From NCBI GenBank assembly GCA_046340555.1, contig JBKDSL010000244.1, positions 1 through 12,198 on the forward strand: a DNA stretch of 12,198 bases, written 5' to 3'. The translations under genes were made by a program, and so were the position numbers. The notes beneath the pieces are model-generated. The model saw only the letters and a program-made list of their open reading frames with translations. It had not been told where the DNA came from and ran no database searches. Shown here piece by piece: positions 1-6,605 of this stretch. Every line of letters begins with the position of its first letter. Position 1 is the stretch's first letter. The DNA comes from JALRAP01 sp046340555 (GTDB lineage: Bacteria; Bacteroidota; Bacteroidia; AKYH767-A; OLB10).

Positions 1-956
1 CCTATAAGATTGAGGGCGTCAGCAATACCTGGAACTACACCGACCTGAACAACATACTTGTTAGCGGACTACCTTACGGAAAATATAACATAGTCATCAA
101 AGCACAGACCGAAAAAGGAGGTTGGTTGAAATCCCAAATCACCATTCCTATAAACGTAGAAAAACCAATTTACCTGAAACCCTGGTTTCTTGTTTTTTGC
201 GGGTCATTGCTTCCATTAGGGATGTTCCTTTATTATAGGAACCGAAACAAAAGGGTGCTGAAGGAAAAGCGCAAGTTGGAAGAACTAGTCCAGAAAAGGA
301 CCCGCTCCCTAACTTCTGCCTTAAGCGACCGTGAAATCCTGCTTAAGGAAATTCACCACCGCGTGAAAAACAATCTGCAAGTCATCAGTGGACTTTTGCA
401 ACTGCAGCAAGCCCAGGTGAAAGACCCGGAGGCGGTGAAGGCCTTCAACGAAGGTCAATCCCGCGTAAGCAGTATTGCATTGATTCATCAAAACCTATAT
501 CAAAACGACGAGTTGGGGAGTATACGCTTCAATAGTTTTGTAATCGACCTCGTTAAACAAGTGGGGGGGTTATTCGTTGATAAGCAAAACCAACTAAAAT
601 CAAACATCGACATTCCCGATGTTTTGTTGGATATTGACACCGCCGTACCGCTTGGTTTAATCTTGAATGAATTATTGACCAACAGCTGCAAATATGCTAT
701 CAATGGCAGCGATGACCTCGTAATATCCATTTCCTTGAGAGAAAATTCCAAAGGAAGCTTCACTTTGGAATACAAGGATAATGGAAAAGGGTTAGAAGGT
801 TCGTTGAACTTGAAAAAGCCCTCAACATTGGGCCTAAAACTCATCACAGGCCTATCGGAACAATTGATGGGCGCTGCACATTACGAGTTTGACCATGGAA
901 GCAAGTTCACCATTAAGTTCCTTGGTTCTGAATTGCGAAAGGAGAAAAAGGGTTGA
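1..956 (+). CDS. Y_Y_Y-type sensor histidine kinase, HisKA_2 family (5' partial)
   Basis: This is the C-terminal 317 residues of a membrane sensor kinase. The reading frame is open from base 3, so the gene starts upstream of the window; the TTG at 126 is internal, not a start. Residues 1-50 resemble the end of a Y_Y_Y domain (YKIEG, W, LPYGKYNI), which in Bacteroidota usually follows a periplasmic two-component propeller. One membrane segment follows at about 61-78, then a charged coiled linker. The H-box is EIHHRVKNNLQ, with the likely phospho-acceptor His encoded at 357-359. The N-box is NELLTNSCKYA and the G1 box DNGKGL, followed by STLGLKLI, together a complete HisKA_2/HATPase_c pair. It would autophosphorylate from ATP and pass phosphate to a response regulator, most plausibly the LytTR protein encoded at 1283. 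The signal sensed cannot be told because the sensor part is missing. The family call is firm; the partner is inferred from position. Confidence 0.93.
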   Translation, partial: YKIEGVSNTWNYTDLNNILVSGLPYGKYNIVIKAQTEKGGWLKSQITIPINVEKPIYLKPWFLVFCGSLLPLGMFLYYRNRNKRVLKEKRKLEELVQKRTRSLTSALSDREILLKEIHHRVKNNLQVISGLLQLQQAQVKDPEAVKAFNEGQSRVSSIALIHQNLYQNDELGSIRFNSFVIDLVKQVGGLFVDKQNQLKSNIDIPDVLLDIDTAVPLGLILNELLTNSCKYAINGSDDLVISISLRENSKGSFTLEYKDNGKGLEGSLNLKKPSTLGLKLITGLSEQLMGAAHYEFDHGSKFTIKFLGSELRKEKKG

Positions 957-1045
957 TTTTATTACAGCCCCCTGTCTTGTCCCTCAAAACATCGAGTTCA
1001 TCCCATGCTGCAAATTCGTTAATCGGATTTTTCTTAGTTTGTGGA

Positions 1046-1249
1046 ATGATTCAATTGAAATCGAATAGCCAAACGATATTGGAAAATCCAAGCGAGGTAC
1101 CATGTCGGATATGTGGAAGCAAAATCACTATAAAACGACTGACCTTTATGGACAAACTGGTTGCTTTGCTTTTAGGCCGCAGCGGTCATGCCATCCGTGA
1201 AGTCTGTAATGAATGCGGAAAAGAGAAGTTAACCATTGAAAACCCTTAG
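1046..1249 (+). CDS. Small zinc-ribbon-like protein (67 aa), function unknown
   Basis: This is a short soluble protein with two CxxC knuckles, CRICG near residue 21 and CNECG near residue 55, a spacing typical of a zinc ribbon or treble clef holding one Zn2+. Between them lies a basic and hydrophobic stretch (KRLTFMDKLVALLLG). The frame is open further upstream to a TTG at 953, but that extension (PPVLSLKTSSSSHAAN) does not look like a conserved protein, so the ATG at 1046 is preferred. It lies 89 bases after the kinase gene and 33 bases before the response regulator, same strand, so the three are probably co-transcribed. No signal peptide is seen; it should be cytoplasmic. It could be a small regulator or a partner of the kinase or regulator, but no family is recognised. 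The 957-1045 spacer shows nothing else. Confidence 0.6.
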   Translation: MIQLKSNSQTILENPSEVPCRICGSKITIKRLTFMDKLVALLLGRSGHAIREVCNECGKEKLTIENP

Positions 1250-1282
1250 TATCCCCGTTCGCACTACCACAATATTGAGCAA

Positions 1283-1999
1283 ATGAGTACGATTAAAATA
1301 GGCATCATAGAAGACGAAATGATCATTGCCGCTACGATTGAACAAACGTTGCAGCAATTGGGATACGAGGTTGCCAAACCAGCTTCCAGCTTTCAACTGG
1401 GATTAGAGATGATTGAAGCTGATCAACCCGATCTATTATTGGTAGACATAAACCTTGGCGGACAAAAAGACGGCATCGACTTGGCGTTGCATGTAAGGGA
1501 ATTTCACGACTTGCCACTGATTTTTTTAACTGCCAATAGCGACCCTAGCACTGTGAACAGGGCAAAGGTTTCCAAACCGGATGCATATCTGGTGAAACCC
1601 TTCAATAAGGAAGACCTCTTCACATCCATTGAGATTGCAATCAGTAAACATCAACAGGCCCATAACAGCATCCGCCTACATAAATTCCTTCTCATCAAGG
1701 ATGGAAATAAGTTCCATAAAGTGCATACGGCCGATATCTTGTTCCTTCAGAGTGAAGACAATTATGTTTCGCTGCATTTTTCAGGAGACCGCAAAATCAT
1801 TTGCCGATCAACTATGACGGAAATACTGGAACGACTACCCGAACCCCTCTTTTGTCGGATAAGCCGCTCGCATATTGTTGGCGTTTCCCATGTTTCCAGA
1901 TTCAATACCGATTGGGTTTGGATTGGGGAAACGTCAATCCCGGTAAAGGGAAATGCAAGCCTGGAGCTAGCAAAAAAGGTGAGTGACTTTATAGGTTGA
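1283..1999 (+). CDS. LytTR-family response regulator
   Basis: This 238-aa cytoplasmic transcription regulator has a receiver domain (about 1-122) and a LytTR DNA-binding domain (about 133-238). Receiver residues are complete: acidic E10/D11/E12, phospho-acceptor D55 in LLLVDINLGG, T83 in FLTAN and K105 in YLVKPF. The LytTR part shows the usual ADILFLQSEDNYVSLHF, CRSTMTEILERL, FCRISRSHIV and IPVKGNASL blocks. Proteins of this type are phosphorylated by a partner kinase and bind short direct repeats near promoters. The HisKA_2 kinase gene just upstream is the obvious partner. The ATG at 1283 gives the standard receiver N-terminus (MSTIKIGIIEDE). The gene is followed by a terminator at 2115-2145 and faces the exported-protein operon tail to tail, so control of that operon, whose promoter lies outside the window, cannot be judged. 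Confidence 0.95.
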   Translation: MSTIKIGIIEDEMIIAATIEQTLQQLGYEVAKPASSFQLGLEMIEADQPDLLLVDINLGGQKDGIDLALHVREFHDLPLIFLTANSDPSTVNRAKVSKPDAYLVKPFNKEDLFTSIEIAISKHQQAHNSIRLHKFLLIKDGNKFHKVHTADILFLQSEDNYVSLHFSGDRKIICRSTMTEILERLPEPLFCRISRSHIVGVSHVSRFNTDWVWIGETSIPVKGNASLELAKKVSDFIG

Positions 2000-2034
2000 T
2001 TCTTACACTTTCGGAAAGGCGGCCTCCACAATTA

Positions 2035-2048
2035 AACTGTAAACAGTT
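2035..2048. repeat. Short palindrome AACTGT-AA-ACAGTT
   Basis: A 6-base perfect inverted repeat with a 2-base centre lies in the spacer between the convergent gene sets. Each arm reads ACAGTT, which is close to the core of LytTR-type binding sites, but those are normally direct repeats about a helical turn apart and placed upstream of promoters. A second weak hairpin, AAAGCC/GGCTTT with a 12-base loop, follows at 2062-2085. Either could simply be part of the 3' untranslated region of the regulator mRNA. Confidence 0.3.
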
Positions 2049-2114
2049 GACCCTATTTCAGAAAGCCGAAATTGATACTGGCTTTGTATGAATAGCATAT
2101 GCCCCACATAAAGC

Positions 2115-2145
2115 AAAGAGCCCCGCAAATTGCAGGGCTCTTTTT
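2115..2145 (+). terminator. Intrinsic, probably bidirectional terminator
   Basis: The arms AAAGAGCCC (2115-2123) and GGGCTCTTT (2135-2143) form a 9-bp stem. After one mismatch it is extended by GCA/TGC around an AAT loop. A T-run (2141-2145) follows on the plus strand, suiting termination of the regulator operon. On the minus strand the stem is followed by TTTGCTTTA, a weaker U-tract that could also end the operon finishing at 2168. Its place between convergent stop codons at 1999 and 2168 fits this role. Confidence 0.85.
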
Positions 2146-2167
2146 GTGTCATATGTATGACAAGCAG

Positions 2168-4093
2168 TTATCGTTCGTTTTTTTCCACCATATCTTTCCA
2201 ACGTTTGTAGGTGTCATTCTGAAAAAGCTTCCTGATGCTTTGGTATATTGCTTCATATGTATTAAAGGAAACATACCCATTCGTTTCAATGTCCCTATTT
2301 ACTAGTTTCAATTCTTCTGCACCAAGATTCATTGGTGCGGGCGCCCCGTCAAACGGGGAAGCTGACGGCTTTGCTCCAATAAACCTGTTGTAAGTGGCCT
2401 GGGACCACTCTTTCGTCACATTATTGAATTGTCTTTGCTTAAGCCATATTTCAATAAAATTGTAATTTTCTGTGCTGGATTCCTTTATGCATAATTTTTG
2501 AAAATCTTCTTTTAGAATCGGGACTGAGCCAGACATTATATAGGCTACATCTTCCTGATTAGCCTTACTTAATACCATCCAGGCTTTTTTCACCGGTCCG
2601 GAATTTTTGTATACTGCATCCAGGGAATCCTGCCTGCTTTGTTTTATTTGTTGTTCCCGTTTTACATCTCTTAAACCATTGGTGGTTTTAAAATTGGCAA
2701 TCCATCGGTTGGCGCAGCCTGCATCATTTCCACAATCGTCTTTAACACGCTTTTGCTGTTGAATCGTTAACATAGACATATCAACACCGGGTATGCTATA
2801 GCTTTGGGCGCCGCTGATTGAAGGCGCTGAGCTAGCTGCTGGTGTGCTTGTTGTAGTTGTTGATGCATTGCTACCATACCCTCCGGTTTTGGGTGCTGCC
2901 GTAGGATTCGAGACAGTTGCAGACGAAGGATTGGTGGCTGAAGCAGGAGCCGTGTTGGAAAGTGCAGGCGTTTGCGCGCCAGTAGGTGGTAGGTGGATGG
3001 TTACAGGGGTAGCAGCGGGGGATGTACCAGCTGCAGGATTCGAGGTTGTTGCAGACGAAGGATTGGTGGCAGAAGCAGGAGCCGTTCCAAAGGAACTGTA
3101 TGGGGATGGTGTTGTGGCAGGGGCTTGCTTGTTCTTGATGGCCTCAGCCGTTTGCATCTGTCGAAGTTCCAATTCCTTTTTCTGTGCTTCATTTTGTGGT
3201 ACGATCGTGTTGGGCGATGTTGACGGCGTATTTGGAGTAGCAGGAGGAGGTGTAGATGGTAAAGGAGGCGCTTTGGGAGTCGACATTGTAGTAGCAGGTG
3301 GAGCTGTAGATGGTAAAGGAGGCGCTTGGGGAGTCGACGTTGTAGTAGCAGGTGTAGGTGCTACCGTGCCAACAGCCGCAGATTTAGGAGCGGTGGGCTT
3401 AGGAGGCATAACACCGCTTGCGGGTGGAGTTGATGGAGGTGGTGGCAATGATTTTTGAGCAGTAGGATTTGCAATTGATGTTGAACCACTGGTTTCAACC
3501 GATTTTGTAAGAAGATTTTTATCGGCAACCGGTTTAATTCTCAGATATTCATCATTCGTTCGAGTTTGTAAGCTAAACCTATCGGATGTGCCCTTTAAAC
3601 TAATCCGCTGCTGTTCAGTAAATCCGCCTATATCGTAAACACTCCCGTTCAATGTTGTTGTAGTTCCTTTCGGATACCAACCCACGCTCATGATATTCAT
3701 TGAAGGAATGCCATCGTTAGGGCGATTAACATTTCCTGCGGCAGCCCTTTCCTTCTTACAAACCGTTTTTTGTCTATCCTCAGCTAACTTAATGCTTCTA
3801 TTTGTTTTATCGATCTCGGTTCCAGCCGCCTTCCATTGCTGCTCAGCGCTATTCGCTGCTAACTCAGCGGTTGCCATACCGTTTTTATCCCTTCTGTTTT
3901 TTGCAGCCTTCCATGACTCGGTAGCCGCGTTTTTTTGCATTACACAATTGTTTTGGGTGTTTTTTTGGGTGTTTAATTGAAGGTACAATGCATTCACCTT
4001 GGCTGTTAAGGTCTCACAATTATCTTGTGCATTTGCTCGCTGTATCAATCCAAAGGAAAAACACAGTAGTAAGGTAATTGAAATAGATTTCAT
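2168..4093 (-). CDS. Exported protein with helical N-terminus, Pro/Ala/Ser/Thr linker and C-terminal RGS-like domain
   Basis: This 641-aa protein starts with a clear signal peptide (1-22, cleaved near RANA|QD). Residues 23-118 are helical and charged with two similar segments (ESWKAAKNRRDK and QQWKAAGTEIDK) and cysteines at 26, 50 and 112. A short beta-like segment (about 131-190) follows. Residues 200-430 are a low-complexity Pro/Ala/Ser/Thr linker containing repeats. The C-terminal third is folded and helical. From about 525 to 637 it follows the RGS pattern: F531, then KESSTENYNF (E538, S540, E542-N543, F546), YNRFI at 568-572, MNLG at 588-591, and a final helix IRKLFQNDTYKRW. E542-N543 and N589 align with the G-alpha contacts E87-N88 and N128 of RGS4. 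RGS domains are mainly eukaryotic, so this is a fold-level inference. It is the last gene of the operon, 29 bases after the propeller gene; no catalytic role is suggested. Confidence 0.8.
   Translation of the reverse strand: MKSISITLLLCFSFGLIQRANAQDNCETLTAKVNALYLQLNTQKNTQNNCVMQKNAATESWKAAKNRRDKNGMATAELAANSAEQQWKAAGTEIDKTNRSIKLAEDRQKTVCKKERAAAGNVNRPNDGIPSMNIMSVGWYPKGTTTTLNGSVYDIGGFTEQQRISLKGTSDRFSLQTRTNDEYLRIKPVADKNLLTKSVETSGSTSIANPTAQKSLPPPPSTPPASGVMPPKPTAPKSAAVGTVAPTPATTTSTPQAPPLPSTAPPATTMSTPKAPPLPSTPPPATPNTPSTSPNTIVPQNEAQKKELELRQMQTAEAIKNKQAPATTPSPYSSFGTAPASATNPSSATTSNPAAGTSPAATPVTIHLPPTGAQTPALSNTAPASATNPSSATVSNPTAAPKTGGYGSNASTTTTSTPAASSAPSISGAQSYSIPGVDMSMLTIQQQKRVKDDCGNDAGCANRWIANFKTTNGLRDVKREQQIKQSRQDSLDAVYKNSGPVKKAWMVLSKANQEDVAYIMSGSVPILKEDFQKLCIKESSTENYNFIEIWLKQRQFNNVTKEWSQATYNRFIGAKPSASPFDGAPAPMNLGAEELKLVNRDIETNGYVSFNTYEAIYQSIRKLFQNDTYKRWKDMVEKNER
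2903..3084. repeat. Two 50-bp direct repeats inside the linker coding region
   Basis: The copies at 2903-2952 and 3035-3084 are nearly identical and in the same reading frame 132 bases apart. On the coding (minus) strand both encode APASATNPSSAT followed by T/V-SNP. They are within-gene duplications of the low-complexity linker of the 641-aa exported protein. Confidence 0.85.
3252..3354. repeat. 54-bp tandem repeat in the linker coding region
   Basis: Two adjacent copies start at 3252 and 3306 with very few mismatches over 49 bases. The 54-base period equals 18 residues, each copy encoding an APPLPST unit preceded by STPK/STPQ. The in-frame period suggests expansion of a flexible spacer by slippage or unequal recombination. 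Confidence 0.88.
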
Positions 4094-4122
4094 GGATTTA
4101 GGGGTTTAGTTGTGTTAATTAT

Positions 4123-4740
4123 TTATTCAACGGTGATTTTTCGGATGCAGGAGTTTGAGGCAACAAATGCGTCTCCATTGCTGCTGATAACAATTCCCTT
4201 GAATTCGTTTTCGAAGGAAACCTGTGTGGGTCCGTTGCCATCTTGGTAACCAAAGGCACCTGTGCCAGCCACGGTAACAATCCTGTTTTCATATATGCGC
4301 GCCACCCTTCTGTTTCCTTTGTCGTTGATGTACACGGTGCCTTGCAAGTTTGATGCCAAATCGAGTGGTGTTGAAAAACTTGCTTGAAACAAATCACCTT
4401 CGAGGTATGCGATGGACACCGGGTTTCCAGCTATGGTGCTTACAAATTCAGATTGCAAATCAATTTTCCGGACAGACCCCAACGGAGTAGTCTGGCTAAA
4501 ATAAAGTGCGTTCTCCGCTTGATTATAGCAGATGCCCCATGGCTTGGATAATCCTGCAAATGCTACAGGGCCGTCTACCGTATTGGCTAATCCTGATCCT
4601 GTGTAATTGACCCACGAGGTGGATTGCAGATCAAACTTCATGATTTTGTTCTGGAAAGGAGCCGTTGCAAAAAGAAATCCACCCGCGGCAGTCAAATTAT
4701 AAAGCTCTACGCCTGTAATTGGATTGTTTGGATTTAACAT
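4123..4740 (-). CDS. NHL-repeat propeller, C-terminal half (downstream of in-frame stop)
   Basis: These 205 residues hold about three and a half NHL-like blades. The recognisable pieces are GLSKPWGICYNQAENALYFS...VRKID, FSTPLDLASNLQGTVYINDKGNRRVARI and the end GIVISSNGDAFVAS...IRKITVE, each preceded by the DG/EGD-type loop and an AG strand. NHL blades in exported Bacteroidota proteins serve as binding platforms. There is no signal peptide, and the first possible ATG (4740) lies within a blade, so this is not a natural protein start. Re-initiation nine bases after the upstream TAA is possible but would yield a cytoplasmic fragment. It is best read as the continuation of the gene at 4750-5430. 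The next gene in the operon starts 29 bases after its TAA. Confidence 0.7.
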   Translation of the reverse strand: MLNPNNPITGVELYNLTAAGGFLFATAPFQNKIMKFDLQSTSWVNYTGSGLANTVDGPVAFAGLSKPWGICYNQAENALYFSQTTPLGSVRKIDLQSEFVSTIAGNPVSIAYLEGDLFQASFSTPLDLASNLQGTVYINDKGNRRVARIYENRIVTVAGTGAFGYQDGNGPTQVSFENEFKGIVISSNGDAFVASNSCIRKITVE

Positions 4741-4749
4741 TGTAAAACT

Positions 4750-5430
4750 TTAAGGGAAGGTGTTTCTATTGGCTTTGTAGATCCTATTCTGCCCAGATCG
4801 TTCTACAACGTAAATAAAGTCGCCTGATATACAAATTCCTCCCACTGATCCCCCTCCAGGATAATTCCCAACAGAGGTTACGGTGGATCCCAAATTGCCC
4901 AGTGGCGGCGCAACCTTCCTGATTGTTTGACCTGATGAATCGATTACAAAAATGTTATTCTCATAATCCATGGCCATATAATTGATGAAGAACCGCGCGT
5001 TGGTATCCTGACCGTTGGAAAAACCGGTTTCTCCTAAAACGCTTCCCGCGTAATGCGAAACGGTGAATTTGTAGTCGTATGTGAAAATAGGACTGGCTCC
5101 AGCAAACGTCAATTCAGGGTCAGCATCGATGGTTACAGGGCCCGAACCGCAGTTTTTAGGAACAAATAGCTTTATGTATTCGGAGGTTCCACTGAGCAAC
5201 GAATCGGTTGAAACCACCCTACCGTTGATGGTGACCTTGTTTTCGCTGAAATTCGGATTGAAATTGGTTCCGTTTATGGTGATGATGTCACCGCCCTTCG
5301 CATGACTAGGAACAATATTGGTGATACGAGGACATGCCGGGCATACATCATCACCTGGATCATATTTCTTACAGCCGCCTACCGAAGTCCATACGGCTAA
5401 TGTCAAAACGAACAAGATTGCATTTTTCAT
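4750..5430 (-). CDS. Lipoprotein with IPT/TIG domain and start of NHL propeller, prematurely ended
   Basis: The product is 226 aa. A lipoprotein signal ends at VGGC, with Cys20 the likely lipidated residue followed by KKYDPGDD, so it should be anchored to a membrane, plausibly the outer one. Residues 33-118 form an IPT/TIG domain (RITNIVPSHAKGGDIITING, then F at the end of the fold at IFTYDY). Residues 125-226 hold the first two NHL-like blades (AGS...GFSNGQDTNARF, NNIFVID, TIRKV). The frame then stops at TAA 4752-4750 in the middle of the propeller. IPT plus NHL lipoproteins are common in Bacteroidota and normally run on for six or so blades; here the rest lies directly downstream in the same frame. 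It starts 11 bases after the 379-aa protein gene, within the same operon. Confidence 0.8.
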   Translation of the reverse strand: MKNAILFVLTLAVWTSVGGCKKYDPGDDVCPACPRITNIVPSHAKGGDIITINGTNFNPNFSENKVTINGRVVSTDSLLSGTSEYIKLFVPKNCGSGPVTIDADPELTFAGASPIFTYDYKFTVSHYAGSVLGETGFSNGQDTNARFFINYMAMDYENNIFVIDSSGQTIRKVAPPLGNLGSTVTSVGNYPGGGSVGGICISGDFIYVVERSGQNRIYKANRNTFP

Positions 5431-5441
5431 AGTACTTATTT

Positions 5442-6581
5442 CTATAGATTGTTTTTAGTTATATCAATGATTCCGGTCCATGTTTTCCTAACGACCCATT
5501 GCGAATATTTCTGAGAGCCGTCTTCCCATATCTGAACGATACGGTATCGGTAAGGCAATCCCATTTTTACTGCATAAGGAAACCTTATGCTTTTACAATA
5601 CGCGTTTTCGTAATGGTAGAACGTGGTCTTTTGCAGAACCGGATTGTTGTTCATGCCGCTCGCCTCAATTTCGATTCGCTTGGCATATAGGTCTCCTGCC
5701 AACCCGTTGTCAAAGTCATAACAACGAACTTCCATTACTGGAAAATCCGGGGGCACACGCGATTCGTTGATATCGATTTTAACCAACAACTCCGGATGCT
5801 CTTTTGCATTAAACCGTATCGTGCTGGTGTTGGAGTAAACAGCTGTTTTGGAGCTTTTGAATTTGATGCTATCCGGCTCCTGGTATTCGCCGACAACACT
5901 GCTACGCAACGAATCGGCGTTCAACCCCTCAGCAGTAATGTTCAAAATGCTTTCCTTTCCGGTTATATAACACTGCACATAATATTCATAACTGAAACTC
6001 ATGACGGTGTTGCCCTTTTCAAGCGCATCCCAGAAAAGCTGAGAGGTGGCATTATCAAGGCTGACAGTAAATGTTTTTTCATTCCATGCAAATCCTTTTT
6101 CAGCAGCTGCTTCATCCGATTCATTTTCCAAATAACCATCCGCTCTGTTTGATTGAGCAGGGTTTTCAACTGGCGCATACACCAACGCAGCCTTCACGTC
6201 TTGGATGGGCAACATCTCGAATCGGGCGGCCATCGGAATAGCTGCTACCTTGCGGATGGAGTCAAGGGTCGATAATGACATCTTTTCAAAATTCACCCGG
6301 AATTGAAGCAGGCTTTTGAAAAGAAACTTGCCTTGGTCGCCAGTGGCCTGTGAGCCACTGTAACGCATTTGAAGAAATTTGACATCGGGCTTACCCGGAA
6401 TGGAAGAAGCCAAGTTGATTTTACCTGGCGTATAATAGTACAACTGTTGATTGGAATGGTCTCGATAAACGGCCATTTCATTGAAAACCCCGATATAATC
6501 CAACACCAATCCGGCGCAAGCTGAAAAGCCTCCAGCAGTCATGCAGAAAATGAGTGTGATTATTTTTTTAAATCGTGGCAT
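5442..6581 (-). CDS. Exported protein, short member of the three-module paralog family
   Basis: This 379-aa protein has a signal peptide at 1-24. The FSAC at 19-22 is a poor lipobox, so either signal peptidase I or lipidation is possible. It matches the 669-aa protein of the same operon in order. Residues 47-75 (LYYYTPGKINL...GKPDVKFLQMRYSG) align with its WYYLPTNLRL...GVPEFLFTKF. Residues 168-205 (KTFTVSLDNATSQLFWDALEKG, then FSYEYY) align with its KTAVATRLTADGAQLLAS region and LNYKY. Residues 282-366 (MEVRCYDF...LPYRYRIVQIWEDG) align with a C-terminal beta module. It lacks the about 110-residue helical insertion of the larger protein. No catalytic signature is visible; it is probably a beta-rich structural or binding protein of the envelope. 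The gene is 24 bases after the 707-aa gene and 11 before the lipoprotein gene. The module relation is seen by eye; the function is unknown. Confidence 0.82.
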   Translation of the reverse strand: MPRFKKIITLIFCMTAGGFSACAGLVLDYIGVFNEMAVYRDHSNQQLYYYTPGKINLASSIPGKPDVKFLQMRYSGSQATGDQGKFLFKSLLQFRVNFEKMSLSTLDSIRKVAAIPMAARFEMLPIQDVKAALVYAPVENPAQSNRADGYLENESDEAAAEKGFAWNEKTFTVSLDNATSQLFWDALEKGNTVMSFSYEYYVQCYITGKESILNITAEGLNADSLRSSVVGEYQEPDSIKFKSSKTAVYSNTSTIRFNAKEHPELLVKIDINESRVPPDFPVMEVRCYDFDNGLAGDLYAKRIEIEASGMNNNPVLQKTTFYHYENAYCKSIRFPYAVKMGLPYRYRIVQIWEDGSQKYSQWVVRKTWTGIIDITKNNL

Positions 6582-6605
6582 TCGTGGTATTATCAGATAG
6601 GCAGG

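Larger units (their letters stand above)
4123..5430 (-). pseudogene. IPT/TIG + NHL-propeller lipoprotein gene interrupted by one in-frame stop
   Basis: The two coding pieces at 4750-5430 and 4123-4740 are in the same frame and separated only by TAA (4752-4750) and three sense codons (AGT TTT ACA). Read through, they give one protein of about 435 residues: lipoprotein signal, IPT/TIG domain, then six propeller blades ending cleanly with CIRKITVE. The stop falls in the first strand of the third blade, so neither half is a complete propeller and the second half has no export signal. A single base change (for example CAA to TAA), a sequencing error, or stop read-through would each explain this. 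The entry describes the whole locus; the halves are listed separately. Confidence 0.75.

Noticed and set aside
126..128. TTG as the start of the histidine kinase
   Set aside because: The same frame is open to base 3 and codes for the Y_Y_Y-type domain, so the gene begins outside the window.
953..1045. N-terminal extension of the small zinc-ribbon protein from a TTG overlapping the kinase stop
   Set aside because: The extension has no protein-like features; the ATG at 1046 precedes the cysteine-containing part closely.
2844..3458. Long open frame (204 aa) on the plus strand opposite the linker of the 641-aa protein
   Set aside because: It is Gly/Val/Ala-rich complement of the Pro/Ala/Thr repeat coding on the other strand, with no domain and no start context.
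4738..4752. Frameshift between the two propeller halves
   Set aside because: Both halves are in the same frame; only a stop codon separates them.
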